Shown here: positions 1-8,700 of the stretch, piece by piece
How positions within the stretch are numbered: the first letter of the stretch is position 1
How the letters are laid out: each line of letters starts with the position of its first letter
Assembly: GCA_039812485.1 (NCBI GenBank)
Contig: JBDIAP010000126.1
Location: 1 to 11,361, forward strand
DNA length: 11,361 bases
Reading direction: 5' to 3'
Source of the DNA: Kineosphaera sp039812485
GTDB taxonomy: Bacteria > Actinomycetota > Actinomycetes > Actinomycetales > Dermatophilaceae
The notes under the pieces: model-generated
The model's input: the letters and a program-made list of their open reading frames with translations, nothing else
The model's database searches: none
What the model was told of the DNA's origin: nothing
Translations under genes and position numbers: made by a program

Positions 1-48
1 CAGGCCCTTACGGGCCTCCGTGACGGTGTCGTACTCAGCGATAGGCAT
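1..48 (-). CDS. Phd/YefM-type antitoxin, N-terminal 16 codons only (cut by the left window edge)
   Basis: Only the start of this gene is present. From the ATG whose first base is at 48, the sequence reads MPIAEYDTVTEARKGL and is open to the left edge. The pattern of a short beta strand followed by 'VTEAR..L' resembles the N terminus of Phd/YefM antitoxins, which typically begin with 'xxSEARxNLxxLL'. Such proteins neutralise RelE/YoeB- or Doc-type toxins and repress their own operon. The start is supported by a GGAGG eight bases upstream (57-61, minus strand). A double TGTACA palindrome next to that site matches the operator core known for YefM, which strengthens the family call. If this is right, the toxin gene should lie beyond the left edge. 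Sixteen residues are too few to exclude an unrelated small protein, so the call rests on start, motif and operator together. Confidence 0.5.
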   Translation of the reverse strand, partial: MPIAEYDTVTEARKGL

Positions 49-56
49 CCGCTCAA

Positions 57-61
57 CCTCC
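57..61 (-). promoter_or_regulatory. Ribosome binding site of the antitoxin-like gene
   Basis: On the minus strand this reads GGAGG, eight bases before the ATG at 48. It selects that ATG over an in-frame ATG five codons upstream, which overlaps this site and the palindrome. Confidence 0.55.
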
Positions 62-79
62 ATGTACAGCGTGTACATG
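61..79. promoter_or_regulatory. Probable antitoxin operator: perfect palindrome with two TGTACA cores
   Basis: The sequence is CATGTACA-GCG-TGTACATG, a perfect 8-bp inverted repeat with a 3-base spacer. It contains two self-complementary TGTACA hexamers at 63-68 and 72-77, with centres 9 bp apart. YefM-family antitoxins are known to bind paired TGTACA palindromes in front of their own operons. The site lies directly upstream of the ribosome binding site of the Phd/YefM-like gene, where a bound repressor would block transcription. The family of the downstream gene and the role of the site are inferences. The palindrome itself is plain in the sequence. Confidence 0.55.
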
Positions 80-273
80 CCACGATCGGCCTCGGAGGCA
101 GCCAGTGCACGCCCTCTGGCGGATCCCAGCTGCTCGCCAGCCGCCCGGCCCCAGCCCGATGCAAGGCCCACGCCCCCGTGACACACCCCGGTGGCACGAG
201 TCAGGTCAAACCGTCGGAGTACGAGTCGCGGAGTCCCGGCGAAAACTGACGCGTCAGCGTGATTGATCTCTCC
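80..273. other. Intergenic region between the UvrD-like gene and the antitoxin-like gene
   Basis: No convincing coding sequence lies here. It follows the stop of the minus-strand helicase gene and leads to the minus-strand antitoxin-like gene, so it should hold a 3' end and a promoter. The only structured elements seen are a 12-bp palindrome at 246-257 and a weak imperfect repeat (GTGACAC at 178-184 against GTGGCAC at 190-196). No clear -35/-10 pair could be picked out by eye. Confidence 0.4.
246..257 (-). terminator. 12-bp perfect palindrome followed by TTTT; weak terminator or operator
   Basis: CTGACGCGTCAG is its own reverse complement. On the minus strand it starts 16 bases after the TAA stop of the UvrD-like gene and is followed directly by TTTTC. 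As RNA it could form only a 4-bp stem with a 4-base loop, which is short for an intrinsic terminator. An alternative is a protein-binding site. The position and the T run favour a 3'-end role, with low certainty. Confidence 0.25.
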
Positions 274-2583
274 TTACACCAGGAATTGTGACTTTTCTCC
301 TGACCACGTCACTGCCAGCACGTCTCGGGCGCGTGTGGACGCCACGTAGACGAGAGCGCGCTCGCGGAGCAGCGCGTCCGCGCGGTCGGCTTCGCTGACG
401 TCGTAGTCCTTGAGCGAGCGCGGAACTGCCCCCTCGGCGATTCCGAAGAGGAGGACGTGGGTGAACTCCAGGCCCTTGGCGCGGTGCATCGTCATGACGA
501 GTGGCTTGCCCGGTCGCACGGATTCGCGGTCCACCGAGCGTGCCTCGAAGCCCAATTCGCTCAGGCCGCTCACGACGGCTTCGCGTCGGTATTTGTCGCG
601 GACGAGCACGGCAATGGCCTCGGGTGTCGGCGCGCGGCCTGCGAGGCGGTTTTCCTCCGGCGACAGGGCAGCATCCGGAAGCCAGGACACGAGGACATCC
701 TTGGCAGCCTTGAGTTCCTCGCTGACCGAGCCGGTCGGTACGAGCCGCGGCTCAGGCCCGGAGCGCGCCGAGTGGTAAGTGTGCTTCTCGTCCTCGCCCT
801 CCAGGTCGGTCCAGTCGGCGCCGGACAGCACCCGCATCGCCCAGCTCAGGTTCTGGGCCGTCGTGCGGTAGTTGAGGGTCAGTCGCCGCGACCGCCCGCC
901 GCGCACGTTGATGCCGCAGTGCGACAGCACGACCTTCTGTCCGTAGATCCGCTGATGCGAGTCCTCGCAGATGAAAAGGTCGTTCGGCCCCTCGGCGACG
1001 AGCGCACGCAGCAGGTGCAGTCGTGAGGGTTCGAGGTCTTGGGCTTCGTCGACGATGACGTGGTCGAACGGTCGCTGCCCGCGCACATCGAGCCACGCAG
1101 CGGCGATGGCCGCCTTCTCGACGAAGTCCGTGGAGTCCAACGCCCTCGCTTTGGCCCGATACGCCTCGATGACGTTCCACACCGCGACCCGCTTGGCCCG
1201 GTCGAGCGCGACGCCCCGCCCGACGCGGCGTGCGCGCAGGTACGCGGTCGGAGACGTGATGCGGCTGGGCAGCACGATCTGGGTGTACTCCGCCTCGAGG
1301 AACGCCCTCGTCGCCAGCTCCCGCGGAAGGTCGCCACCGGCGTCGTCGATGGCCTCTTGCCAGAGCGTGTCGGGGCTCGCCTTGAGCACGTTCGTTCGCG
1401 CAACCCCGAGCACCTCGGCGACCGCGTCCGCAATGCCGTCGCGGGCCATCTGCACGACGGCCCAGGCCACCTGGTCGATGCCCTTGACGTGAATACCAGG
1501 GACACCGAGCTTGCTCTGCAGCTCGATGGAGTCGTCGAGCTGGCGGACGCCGCTCGCGAGATCGTCCGCGAGGTTCCGGGTGAATGTGGTCAGCAGGATG
1601 CGAGCCGATGCGTCCCGTGTGGCGAGGTGCCGCGCACGATGGATGGCGACCACCGTCTTGCCGGTGCCGGCGCCCCCCGAGAGGCGGAACGTCCCTCGCC
1701 GGTCACCCTCCACGTAGGCGCGCTGTTCGGGGTGGAGGAAGAGCCGCCACGCGCCGAGGTCGCCCGCCTCGATGATGCGGCGCAGCTCGGCGTTGTCCTC
1801 GATCCAGGCGAACGACGCCTGCGCCGCCGGGTGTTCGAGGGCCTTGAGCAGACGCGTGTCCTCGTCGTCGTCCGCCGCGACGGGCACGGGCTCGTCGAGG
1901 TGGAACGTCTTGCGCACCTGATCCACCGATGTCCCGGTCGCCAGGTCGAGCAGTGCGTCGATCTGCCAGTCGACCCGGGCGCGATCCAGGACGTCGACCA
2001 GGGCGCTGTCCGTCGGGGCCGCAAGCGCCGCCGCGGCCAGCTCGGCGTCGATGCCCAGCTCGCCGTGCAACACATCGGTGGTCAGCCCGTCCGGCCAACG
2101 CGGCGCATGCTCCGCCTCCGGCTCGATCGACGTGGTGGCTTCCGGCACGAGCACGTCCGACGTGGGGGCATGGGCAACGGCAAGCTCAAAGGACCGATCC
2201 GGTTCAGGGGTCGACTGAGCCGGAGTGGCGACCTGCGCCTCGGCCCGGATCTCGTCGATGACTCGCTCGACCTCGGGGACGCCGTTGATGGGGTTCATCG
2301 AGAGGCGCACGCGTTCGGCGATCGAATTCGCCTTGTCGTGCGGCCAGATTCCGTGGACGACGTAGACGGGTTCGTCGCCTGCGGTGATCTTGAAGAGCAC
2401 GCAGCGGAACTTGTCGTCGACCCGGCCGGTGCGCACTCGAGGGTCGACGCTGCCGACGATGGGCTCGATGTGCAGTCCGAGCGGTTCGTCGCTCTCCTGT
2501 AGCTTCTCGAGGAAGGCGTAGGCCTTCTTCTTCATCGAGGGGTCGAGGCCGTCCTTGACCTTGCTCAGGATCAGCATGGGCAT
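274..2583 (-). CDS. UvrD/Rep-like superfamily 1 helicase with an N-terminal RelE/ParE-like domain
   Basis: This 769-residue protein should be an ATP-driven 3'-5' DNA helicase or translocase. Residues about 5-88 resemble the RelE/ParE toxin fold: a KxxLxKLQ helix, then 'GLHIEPI', then 'RTGRVDDKFRCVLF', then 'VYVVHGI'. Next comes a variable linker (about 90-235). The helicase core shows Walker A GGAGTGKT (K309), the Walker B/motif II DEAQD (512-516), the SF1 'NYRTT' motif (Y572), 'MHRAKGLEF' (H700-K703) and a motif VI 'YVASTRARD' (arginine near 751). All the key ATPase residues are present, so the enzyme looks active. The start at 2583 is fixed by a GGAGG five bases upstream; an ATG two codons later is less well placed. 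It follows the large DruE-like gene by 125 bp on the same strand with no obvious terminator, so the two are probably co-transcribed. The RelE-like domain is more likely an RNA- or protein-binding module than a toxin, but its catalytic status was not tested. Confidence 0.88.
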   Translation of the reverse strand: MPMLILSKVKDGLDPSMKKKAYAFLEKLQESDEPLGLHIEPIVGSVDPRVRTGRVDDKFRCVLFKITAGDEPVYVVHGIWPHDKANSIAERVRLSMNPINGVPEVERVIDEIRAEAQVATPAQSTPEPDRSFELAVAHAPTSDVLVPEATTSIEPEAEHAPRWPDGLTTDVLHGELGIDAELAAAALAAPTDSALVDVLDRARVDWQIDALLDLATGTSVDQVRKTFHLDEPVPVAADDDEDTRLLKALEHPAAQASFAWIEDNAELRRIIEAGDLGAWRLFLHPEQRAYVEGDRRGTFRLSGGAGTGKTVVAIHRARHLATRDASARILLTTFTRNLADDLASGVRQLDDSIELQSKLGVPGIHVKGIDQVAWAVVQMARDGIADAVAEVLGVARTNVLKASPDTLWQEAIDDAGGDLPRELATRAFLEAEYTQIVLPSRITSPTAYLRARRVGRGVALDRAKRVAVWNVIEAYRAKARALDSTDFVEKAAIAAAWLDVRGQRPFDHVIVDEAQDLEPSRLHLLRALVAEGPNDLFICEDSHQRIYGQKVVLSHCGINVRGGRSRRLTLNYRTTAQNLSWAMRVLSGADWTDLEGEDEKHTYHSARSGPEPRLVPTGSVSEELKAAKDVLVSWLPDAALSPEENRLAGRAPTPEAIAVLVRDKYRREAVVSGLSELGFEARSVDRESVRPGKPLVMTMHRAKGLEFTHVLLFGIAEGAVPRSLKDYDVSEADRADALLRERALVYVASTRARDVLAVTWSGEKSQFLV

Positions 2584-2588
2584 CGGCG

Positions 2589-2593
2589 CCTCC
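2589..2593 (-). promoter_or_regulatory. Strong ribosome binding site of the UvrD-like gene
   Basis: On the minus strand this reads GGAGG, five bases before the ATG at 2583. Together with the 125-bp gap after the large helicase gene, it suggests independent and efficient translation of the second helicase within the operon. The gap (2584-2708) holds no ORF and no clear hairpin terminator. Confidence 0.7.
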
Positions 2594-2708
2594 GGGGTGA
2601 CGAGCAGGGACGAGGTGTGGCGGGTAGGTCGATCTCATCACGCCACGCACGTCGCTGGGCCGACAGGTGTGGATCGACGGGTCGCGGTGTCGGTCTCTGG
2701 GTGTCGGC

Positions 2709-5700
2709 CTACGCGGGGGGACCACCCAGAGCGGCGGTGACCGTCGCAGCCAGGGCACCGACGTCGCCCTCTGCGACGACGACCTGCCACCCACTCGCGC
2801 GAATGTCGGCGATGTCATCCGCCGGCATCTCGTCGAGGACGACGGCGACCTCGGCATCCGGCCAACCGAGCTCGACCGTCCAGCCGCCGTCGATCTCCGC
2901 ACCCCCCTCGGCGGGGGGAATCCCGGCATCAGCCAGCAGCCGCGCGAGGTCGACGACGATGGGCTCGGTGAAGGAGAGGTCGACCTCGGTCCAGCCGTTC
3001 GGCAGTTCGGGGGCCTGTCCCCCCTCGGCCGCTGAGTCACCCGAGCCGCTTCTGGCGACGGCCCGGCCAGCGCTCTCTTCAGCCGACAGCGTCGTGATGC
3101 GGTAGCTGATCTGCGACATTGCCAGCACGTCGGAGAGCCGCAGCCACTCCCGCCACGCCTCGGCGTGATCGGGCTCGGCGACGGCGGATTCGCTGTCGTC
3201 GAGCACGAGCGCCATCTCTTGCGTGGCCGTCTCGGCCATGCGCGCGGCGAACACGAGGTGAGGCCACCGGCAGAGCAGCAGAGTCTGCTCCGACGCGGTC
3301 TGCACAGCGTTGCCCTGGAGATCCGCGCAGGCCACGGAGACGAGGTCGTCGCCGGCGCCGATCGATCCGAGCGGGGCGGTGCCGGGCTGCGCCCCGAGAA
3401 AAAGTGCGAGAGCGTCGGCCAGCCGTTCACGCGGCGTACTCTCCGGGTCGCGGACGACGCCCTGGAGGAGGGTGAGCGGCCCACCCTCCTGCTCTCTCGC
3501 CGCCGACATCGAGATGCCCGACCCGGGTGTGCCCGCCTCGCGCTTCATGAGCTCGCTGAGGACTGCGATGTGCAGCCACGCCGGCGGCACGGGTGCCTCC
3601 AGGTCCTCGTACGTCACGCTGAGCACGCGGTAGCCCTGGGCCCGCAACCGTTCGCGCTTGAGCGCATCGTCGGCGAGCCGGTTGTGCATCGGCGTCGCGT
3701 GGAAGGCGTGCCCGTCGGTGAAGATCGCGATCGGTGGCAGCGCGGCGGTCTTGAGGACGAAGTCGGGGCGGCATCCGTCGATGTCGACCTGCGGCTCGAG
3801 GCGCCAGACGCGGTCACCCAGCCCGGTGATCGTCAGGGCGTCTCCACGAGGCGTCGGGGTGGTCTTGACCGTCGCGTGGGTGCCGATCCGCCGCGCGAAC
3901 TCCGCGCGGAACTGCTGCTCCAGCTTCGACTCACCCGACGACGCCGTGAGCGCCACGGCACTCACGTGCCATTCGCACACCCCAGGGTCGAGATCCGCGA
4001 CGGGCCGGCCGGCCTCGACCCCGAGCAGCGCCCGCAGGGCACGCAGCGCGTCGACGCGGTAGACCTCCCGCCCGAAGGGGGCCAGGCAGCGGTAGCAGCA
4101 GGCGCGCCCCTCGTCGGCGCACTCGCACCGCTCGAGCTGGTGCGCCGCGCGCACGAAGACCTCCCACAGCCGGTCGGGATTCGCCGGGTCCGTGAGGTAG
4201 CCGGTGCCGCCGGGCACGGTGTCGTGGAGGAAGAGCGCCTGGCGCACCTGCCCGGCGTCGTCGCTCAGGGGGTGCGGCACGACCTCGACGCGCAGGTGGT
4301 CGGGAGCGCCGCCCATCACCTCCCGGAGACCGAGCCGCAGCGCCGCGGCGAGGCTCGGCACGCTGTGCATGTCACTGGTAACGCTCGGCGGCAGGCTGAT
4401 CGCGAGGCCCTGGGTCACGAGTTCGCGGGACAGCGCGAGTGACCGGGTGTGTTCCGTCGTGGACGGCCGGTGTCGGCACCACGCGCGGTGCTCCCGGGGC
4501 GTGTTGGCGCCGGCGCCGCTGTCGAGCTTGCCGCAGGCCTCACAGATCCGGAACAGCCGAGCCGCCACGTCATACCCGGCCAGCTGCATGGTCGCGGGGC
4601 TCGTGCCCTGACGCCCCGTGTTGAACCACCGCACGAGCAGCCGACGGTAGTGGGCCACGCCGAGACCGATGGACTCGACCGACCACTGCCCGACGCGCCG
4701 TGAGGGGTCGAAGTCGACGGCCGGCACGACCTCGAATCGGGTGCGCTTGCGCTCGTCGGTGTTGTCGTCGATCGTCGCGTCGTCGCGCCGGATGTCGGAG
4801 AAGACGCGCTTGAGCCGGGCAGCCTCGAAGCGCTGGCCGGTCTCGGCGATCCCGGCGCTGCCGCACCGCGGGCACACTCGCGGAGACAGGTCGTCCGGGG
4901 AGTCGAGCTGCGCGACATACCCGCAGAGGTCGCACGCGGCGTGCATGAGCACATCCGCGTCGTCCTGACCCAGCTCGACCCCGTCGACCCGCATCTCCAG
5001 CCGGTGCGCATAGAAGTAGGCACCCGGTGCGAGTTCGGTGAGCGCGCGGGCGGAGCCGCGGTCGACGACCATCGGCTCGGAGTCGAACTGCTGGGTCTCG
5101 GGGTCGATCCACGACACCTGGGCGTCGAGCTGCACGGAGTCGTCGATGAGGGAGTAGTTGGGCAGCAGGCCGCGCAGCTCGAGCCCGGCGATCCAGGTGT
5201 CACCGGTGAGTTGATCGATGACCTTGCGCATGAGCTTCGTCCCGGCGACGGCGGAGCGGAGGGCGCGCTTGTCCTCGTCGGTGGCGGCGGTCCGCTCGGC
5301 CTGCTCGCGCAGTGCCGGGATGGAGTCTTCGATCTCGCGGCGGCGTCGGCGCAGGCCTTCGACCTCGCGGGTGTGTTCGCCGACGGCGTGGCAAATCGTC
5401 GCCTCCGCGCTGGGGGCCGCCCCTGAGTCGGCAGGATCGCCGAGCACCCAGGCGCTGAGGGCCGCGACCCCGGGTGTGTCCGGGTCGGCAAACCCGGCGA
5501 CGAAGGTGTTCAACAGTCGGCGCCCGTCGTCGCGGGCGCGGACGATGACGTCACCGAGCAGGCTGCCGGGGTCGGCCGACGCGAGGACCTCCCCGGAGGT
5601 GCGCGGTACCCCCGCGTATCCCTCGCGGACCATCGTGTCGATGACGGAGGCGAGAAACTGGCGCTGCAGGATCTCCTCGGCGTCGAGGTAGGTGGCCGGC

Positions 5701-8700
5701 GGCCGGACCGCGCCGTTGATCATCGACAACGGCTCCCCCAACCGGGGCAGGTTGTCGCCGCGCCCGGTGACGTAGGCAAGGGAGAGCGACGAGCCGGTGA
5801 GCCGCCCGCCGCGGCCGACACGCTGCTGATACTTCGCGACGGAGTCGGGCAGCGAAGCGAGCATGACGGTCGACAGGTCGCCGATGTCGATGCCCATCTC
5901 GAGAGTGGGGGTGGCGACGAGGACGTTGGGGTCCCCGGGGCGCTGCTCGGACCGCTTGAAGCCGGCTTCGATGTCGCGACGGTCGCGGGGGTCGAGCAGG
6001 CTCGTGTGTTCACGGGCGTCGACGCGTCGCATGTCGGATTCGGTGAAGAGCGTGCGGTAGAACGACTCCGCCTCCCGTTGTGCCTCCTTCATCGTGCCGG
6101 AGCACCCCATGTTGTGGCAGGGACCGCCGGTCAGTTCGCGGATGCTCGTGGCGACCGGCAGGGGCGAGCGACATGTCGTGCAGACGAGGAGTGTCGTGTC
6201 TTCGCGCACCGTCGCGTCGTTCAGCGGCGTGACCATGACGCGGTCGGGGATCAGGCCGTAGGCGATGCCGCCGGCGACCGTTGGGGTCTCCGACAGCACC
6301 GTCGCCTCGGCGAGCCGCGCGAGGAGCTGCTTCATCAGAGAAGCGCCGTGACCTGTGCTGACGTGCAGACACTTCGCGGTCCATCGGGCGTACCAGCTCT
6401 GCGCGGACGTCACGCGGACGAACGTGCTGCGGTCGTCGACCTTGCCGCCGACGATGGGGAACGCGGGCGCGCTACGCCCCCGGGGGAAGGCCGGGGCGCC
6501 CTGGTCACGGGCGCGGCCACCCCAGATCCAGTGCCGGTTGCCGTCGTCCTTGACGTACGTGGTGAGCCACGGGTGATCGATCGCGCCGTCGCGGCGCATC
6601 CGTTCGAGCACGCCCCGCACCCACGCGCCGATCTCAGCGTCGGAGACGTCACCGACTCCGTCGAGGGTTTGGGTCGTGGTGTCGCCGAGGGCGGTGCGCC
6701 CGAGGGCGACGAGCTCGGTGGCGTGTCCGGCCCAGACGTGGACGGCGACCGAACCCGTCCCCTCCAGGGTGCGCCCGAAGGTGGTTTGGAGTCCGATCTC
6801 GAGGGAGGCGTCGAAGAGAAGGCGTCGCCGCACGGCCTCGCGGGTCTTGGCGGTGACGCGGCCATAGCTCTCGGCGTGCCAGTAGGGCTCGAAGAGGGGT
6901 TGGTGCATGAGGGCTGCGGGGACGAGTCGGTAGCGGGCGAAGGGGTCACTCTCGGCGGCTCGCATCGCGGCGGCGACCCAGTCGGGCAAGGACATTCGCC
7001 CACTGAGGGGCCGCCGTAGGGCGGTGCGCAGGGACATCGCGTGGGAGCGGTGGTCGACGAAGCCGGCGCGGTGGGCGGCGTCCTGCACGGAGTCGGTGAA
7101 GACGAGGGCGCGCTTCTCGGCGGCGTCGACGTGGGCGTCGCCGAAGAGGGTGGACAGGCTGACCGACAGGAGGGTGGCGATGGCGCTGCCGAGGAAGCGG
7201 ATCTGGTCGGCGCGGCCGCAGGAGGGGCATTCGTCGCGGCGGGCGCGCTTTTCGATGTCGTCGGTGTCGCCATCGAGCATGACGACGGGGAGCACTCGGC
7301 CTTCGAGAAGGTCTTCGTCGTCGTCGGCGGGTTTGCGCGCCAGGATCGTGCGCTGGGGCATGTGGAGCCACCGCAGGTTGGGGGCGGCCTGCTCGGGGGT
7401 GGCGCTGCCGGCCGCTGCGGCGGCGGTGACGGCGGCGGCTTCGCCGGGGGCGTGCAGGAGCGCGCGGAAGCGGCCGCTGCCGGCCATGTGGTCGCGGCGG
7501 ACGTGCTGGTCGCGGTCGCTGAGGTCGCGGCCGGTGGCCTTGAGGGTGACTCCCCACCCGGAGCGTCCGCAGGCGCGGCAGAATACGGCCGGCAGAGCGG
7601 CTGTGGCGTCGCTCGTGCCGGTGGCGAGTTCGGTGCCGTCGTCGCTCCAGCGGAAGCCGGGCTCAGAGGAGACGACGCGGTCGATGCGGGTGAGTTCGCG
7701 CAGCCACAGGGTGATGTCGACGGAGACGGCGTTGCGGTCGCGAAGGCGGATGATGCTGAGCCCGGCGAGGATCGTCATGAGGGCCTTGCGTGCGGTGTCG
7801 AGGTCGTCGAGGGCGGCGGTCGCGAAGAGGTCGCGGGCCAGATCGTCGACGTGGCGGGCGCTGCCGGCGAGGTCGATGAGTCGCTGCACTCCCTCGTGCG
7901 CCTGCACGAGCGTGGTGTGGTCGACGTCAGGCAGGTTGTCGTCCTCGTCGGGTCGGTAGAGCACTCGCCCGAGGTCGCTGAGCAGCGCGGTGGTGTCTCC
8001 TGCGGAATCGGTGCCGATGCGGGCCAGTTCGTGGAGGTCGTCGGCGAGGAGGGTGTCGAGTTTGCGCGCTCCCCGCTCGTCGACGGCTTGTCGGGCTTCG
8101 TCGGTGAAGCTCTCGATGTCGACACGATGTTCGGTGATCGCGGCGTCGGGGGTGAAGGCCTCGTCGAAGACCTGAGTGGCGAAGTCGAGCATGGCGCGGG
8201 GGTCACCGCTGTCGCCGAGGGTGGCCGATGTGGCGACGGGGGTGATCTTGCCGAGGGGGCGTCCGTCGAAGAGGGCTCGGTCGGGGTAGTCGGCGGGGAC
8301 GCGGCTGCGCAGGGCCATGCCGAGCCGGCGGAGCAGCAGGGCGACGTCGGTGCCTTGGGCGCCGTCGTAGGTGTGGAACTCGTCGAGGACGAGGTAGGTG
8401 AGGCTCTGCCAGCTCTTGGCCCACAGGGGTTGGTCCTCGGGGCGCAGGAGAAGCTGGTCGAGCATCTTGTAGTTGGTCAGCAGGATGTCGGGTGGGTCGT
8501 CGCGCAGCACGGAGCGGTTGGTGATGAGCCCCTCGGGAGAGACGCGGGTGCGCCCCTGCCCTGGCTGTCCCTCGCGGGCGTCGCCGGTATAGAGGCCCGC
8601 GGTGACGCTCTTGAGGGTCTCGTCGGCGGTGAGCAGGTCGGTGAGACGCCGCGCCTGGTCGTCGGCGAGGGCGTTCATCGGGTAGAGGATGAGTGCCTTC

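Noticed and set aside
2..17. AGGCCC-TTAC-GGGCCT inverted repeat, considered as a terminator
   Set aside because: It falls within the codons of the antitoxin-like gene (EARKGL) and has no following T run; probably incidental.
1039..2502. 487-codon plus-strand open frame antisense to the UvrD-like gene
   Set aside because: It lies opposite conserved SF1 motifs and has no recognisable domain, so it is a compositional shadow.
2902..2918. CCCCCC-TCGGC-GGGGGG hairpin, considered as a terminator or phase-variable tract
   Set aside because: It lies inside the conserved coding frame of the large helicase (AEGG region), has no T run, and the 6-base tracts are too short to suggest slippage switching.
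3165..4442. 425-codon plus-strand open frame antisense to the DUF1998 region
   Set aside because: It has the same shadow character, with Arg/Gly/Val-rich sequence and no ribosome binding site or domain.
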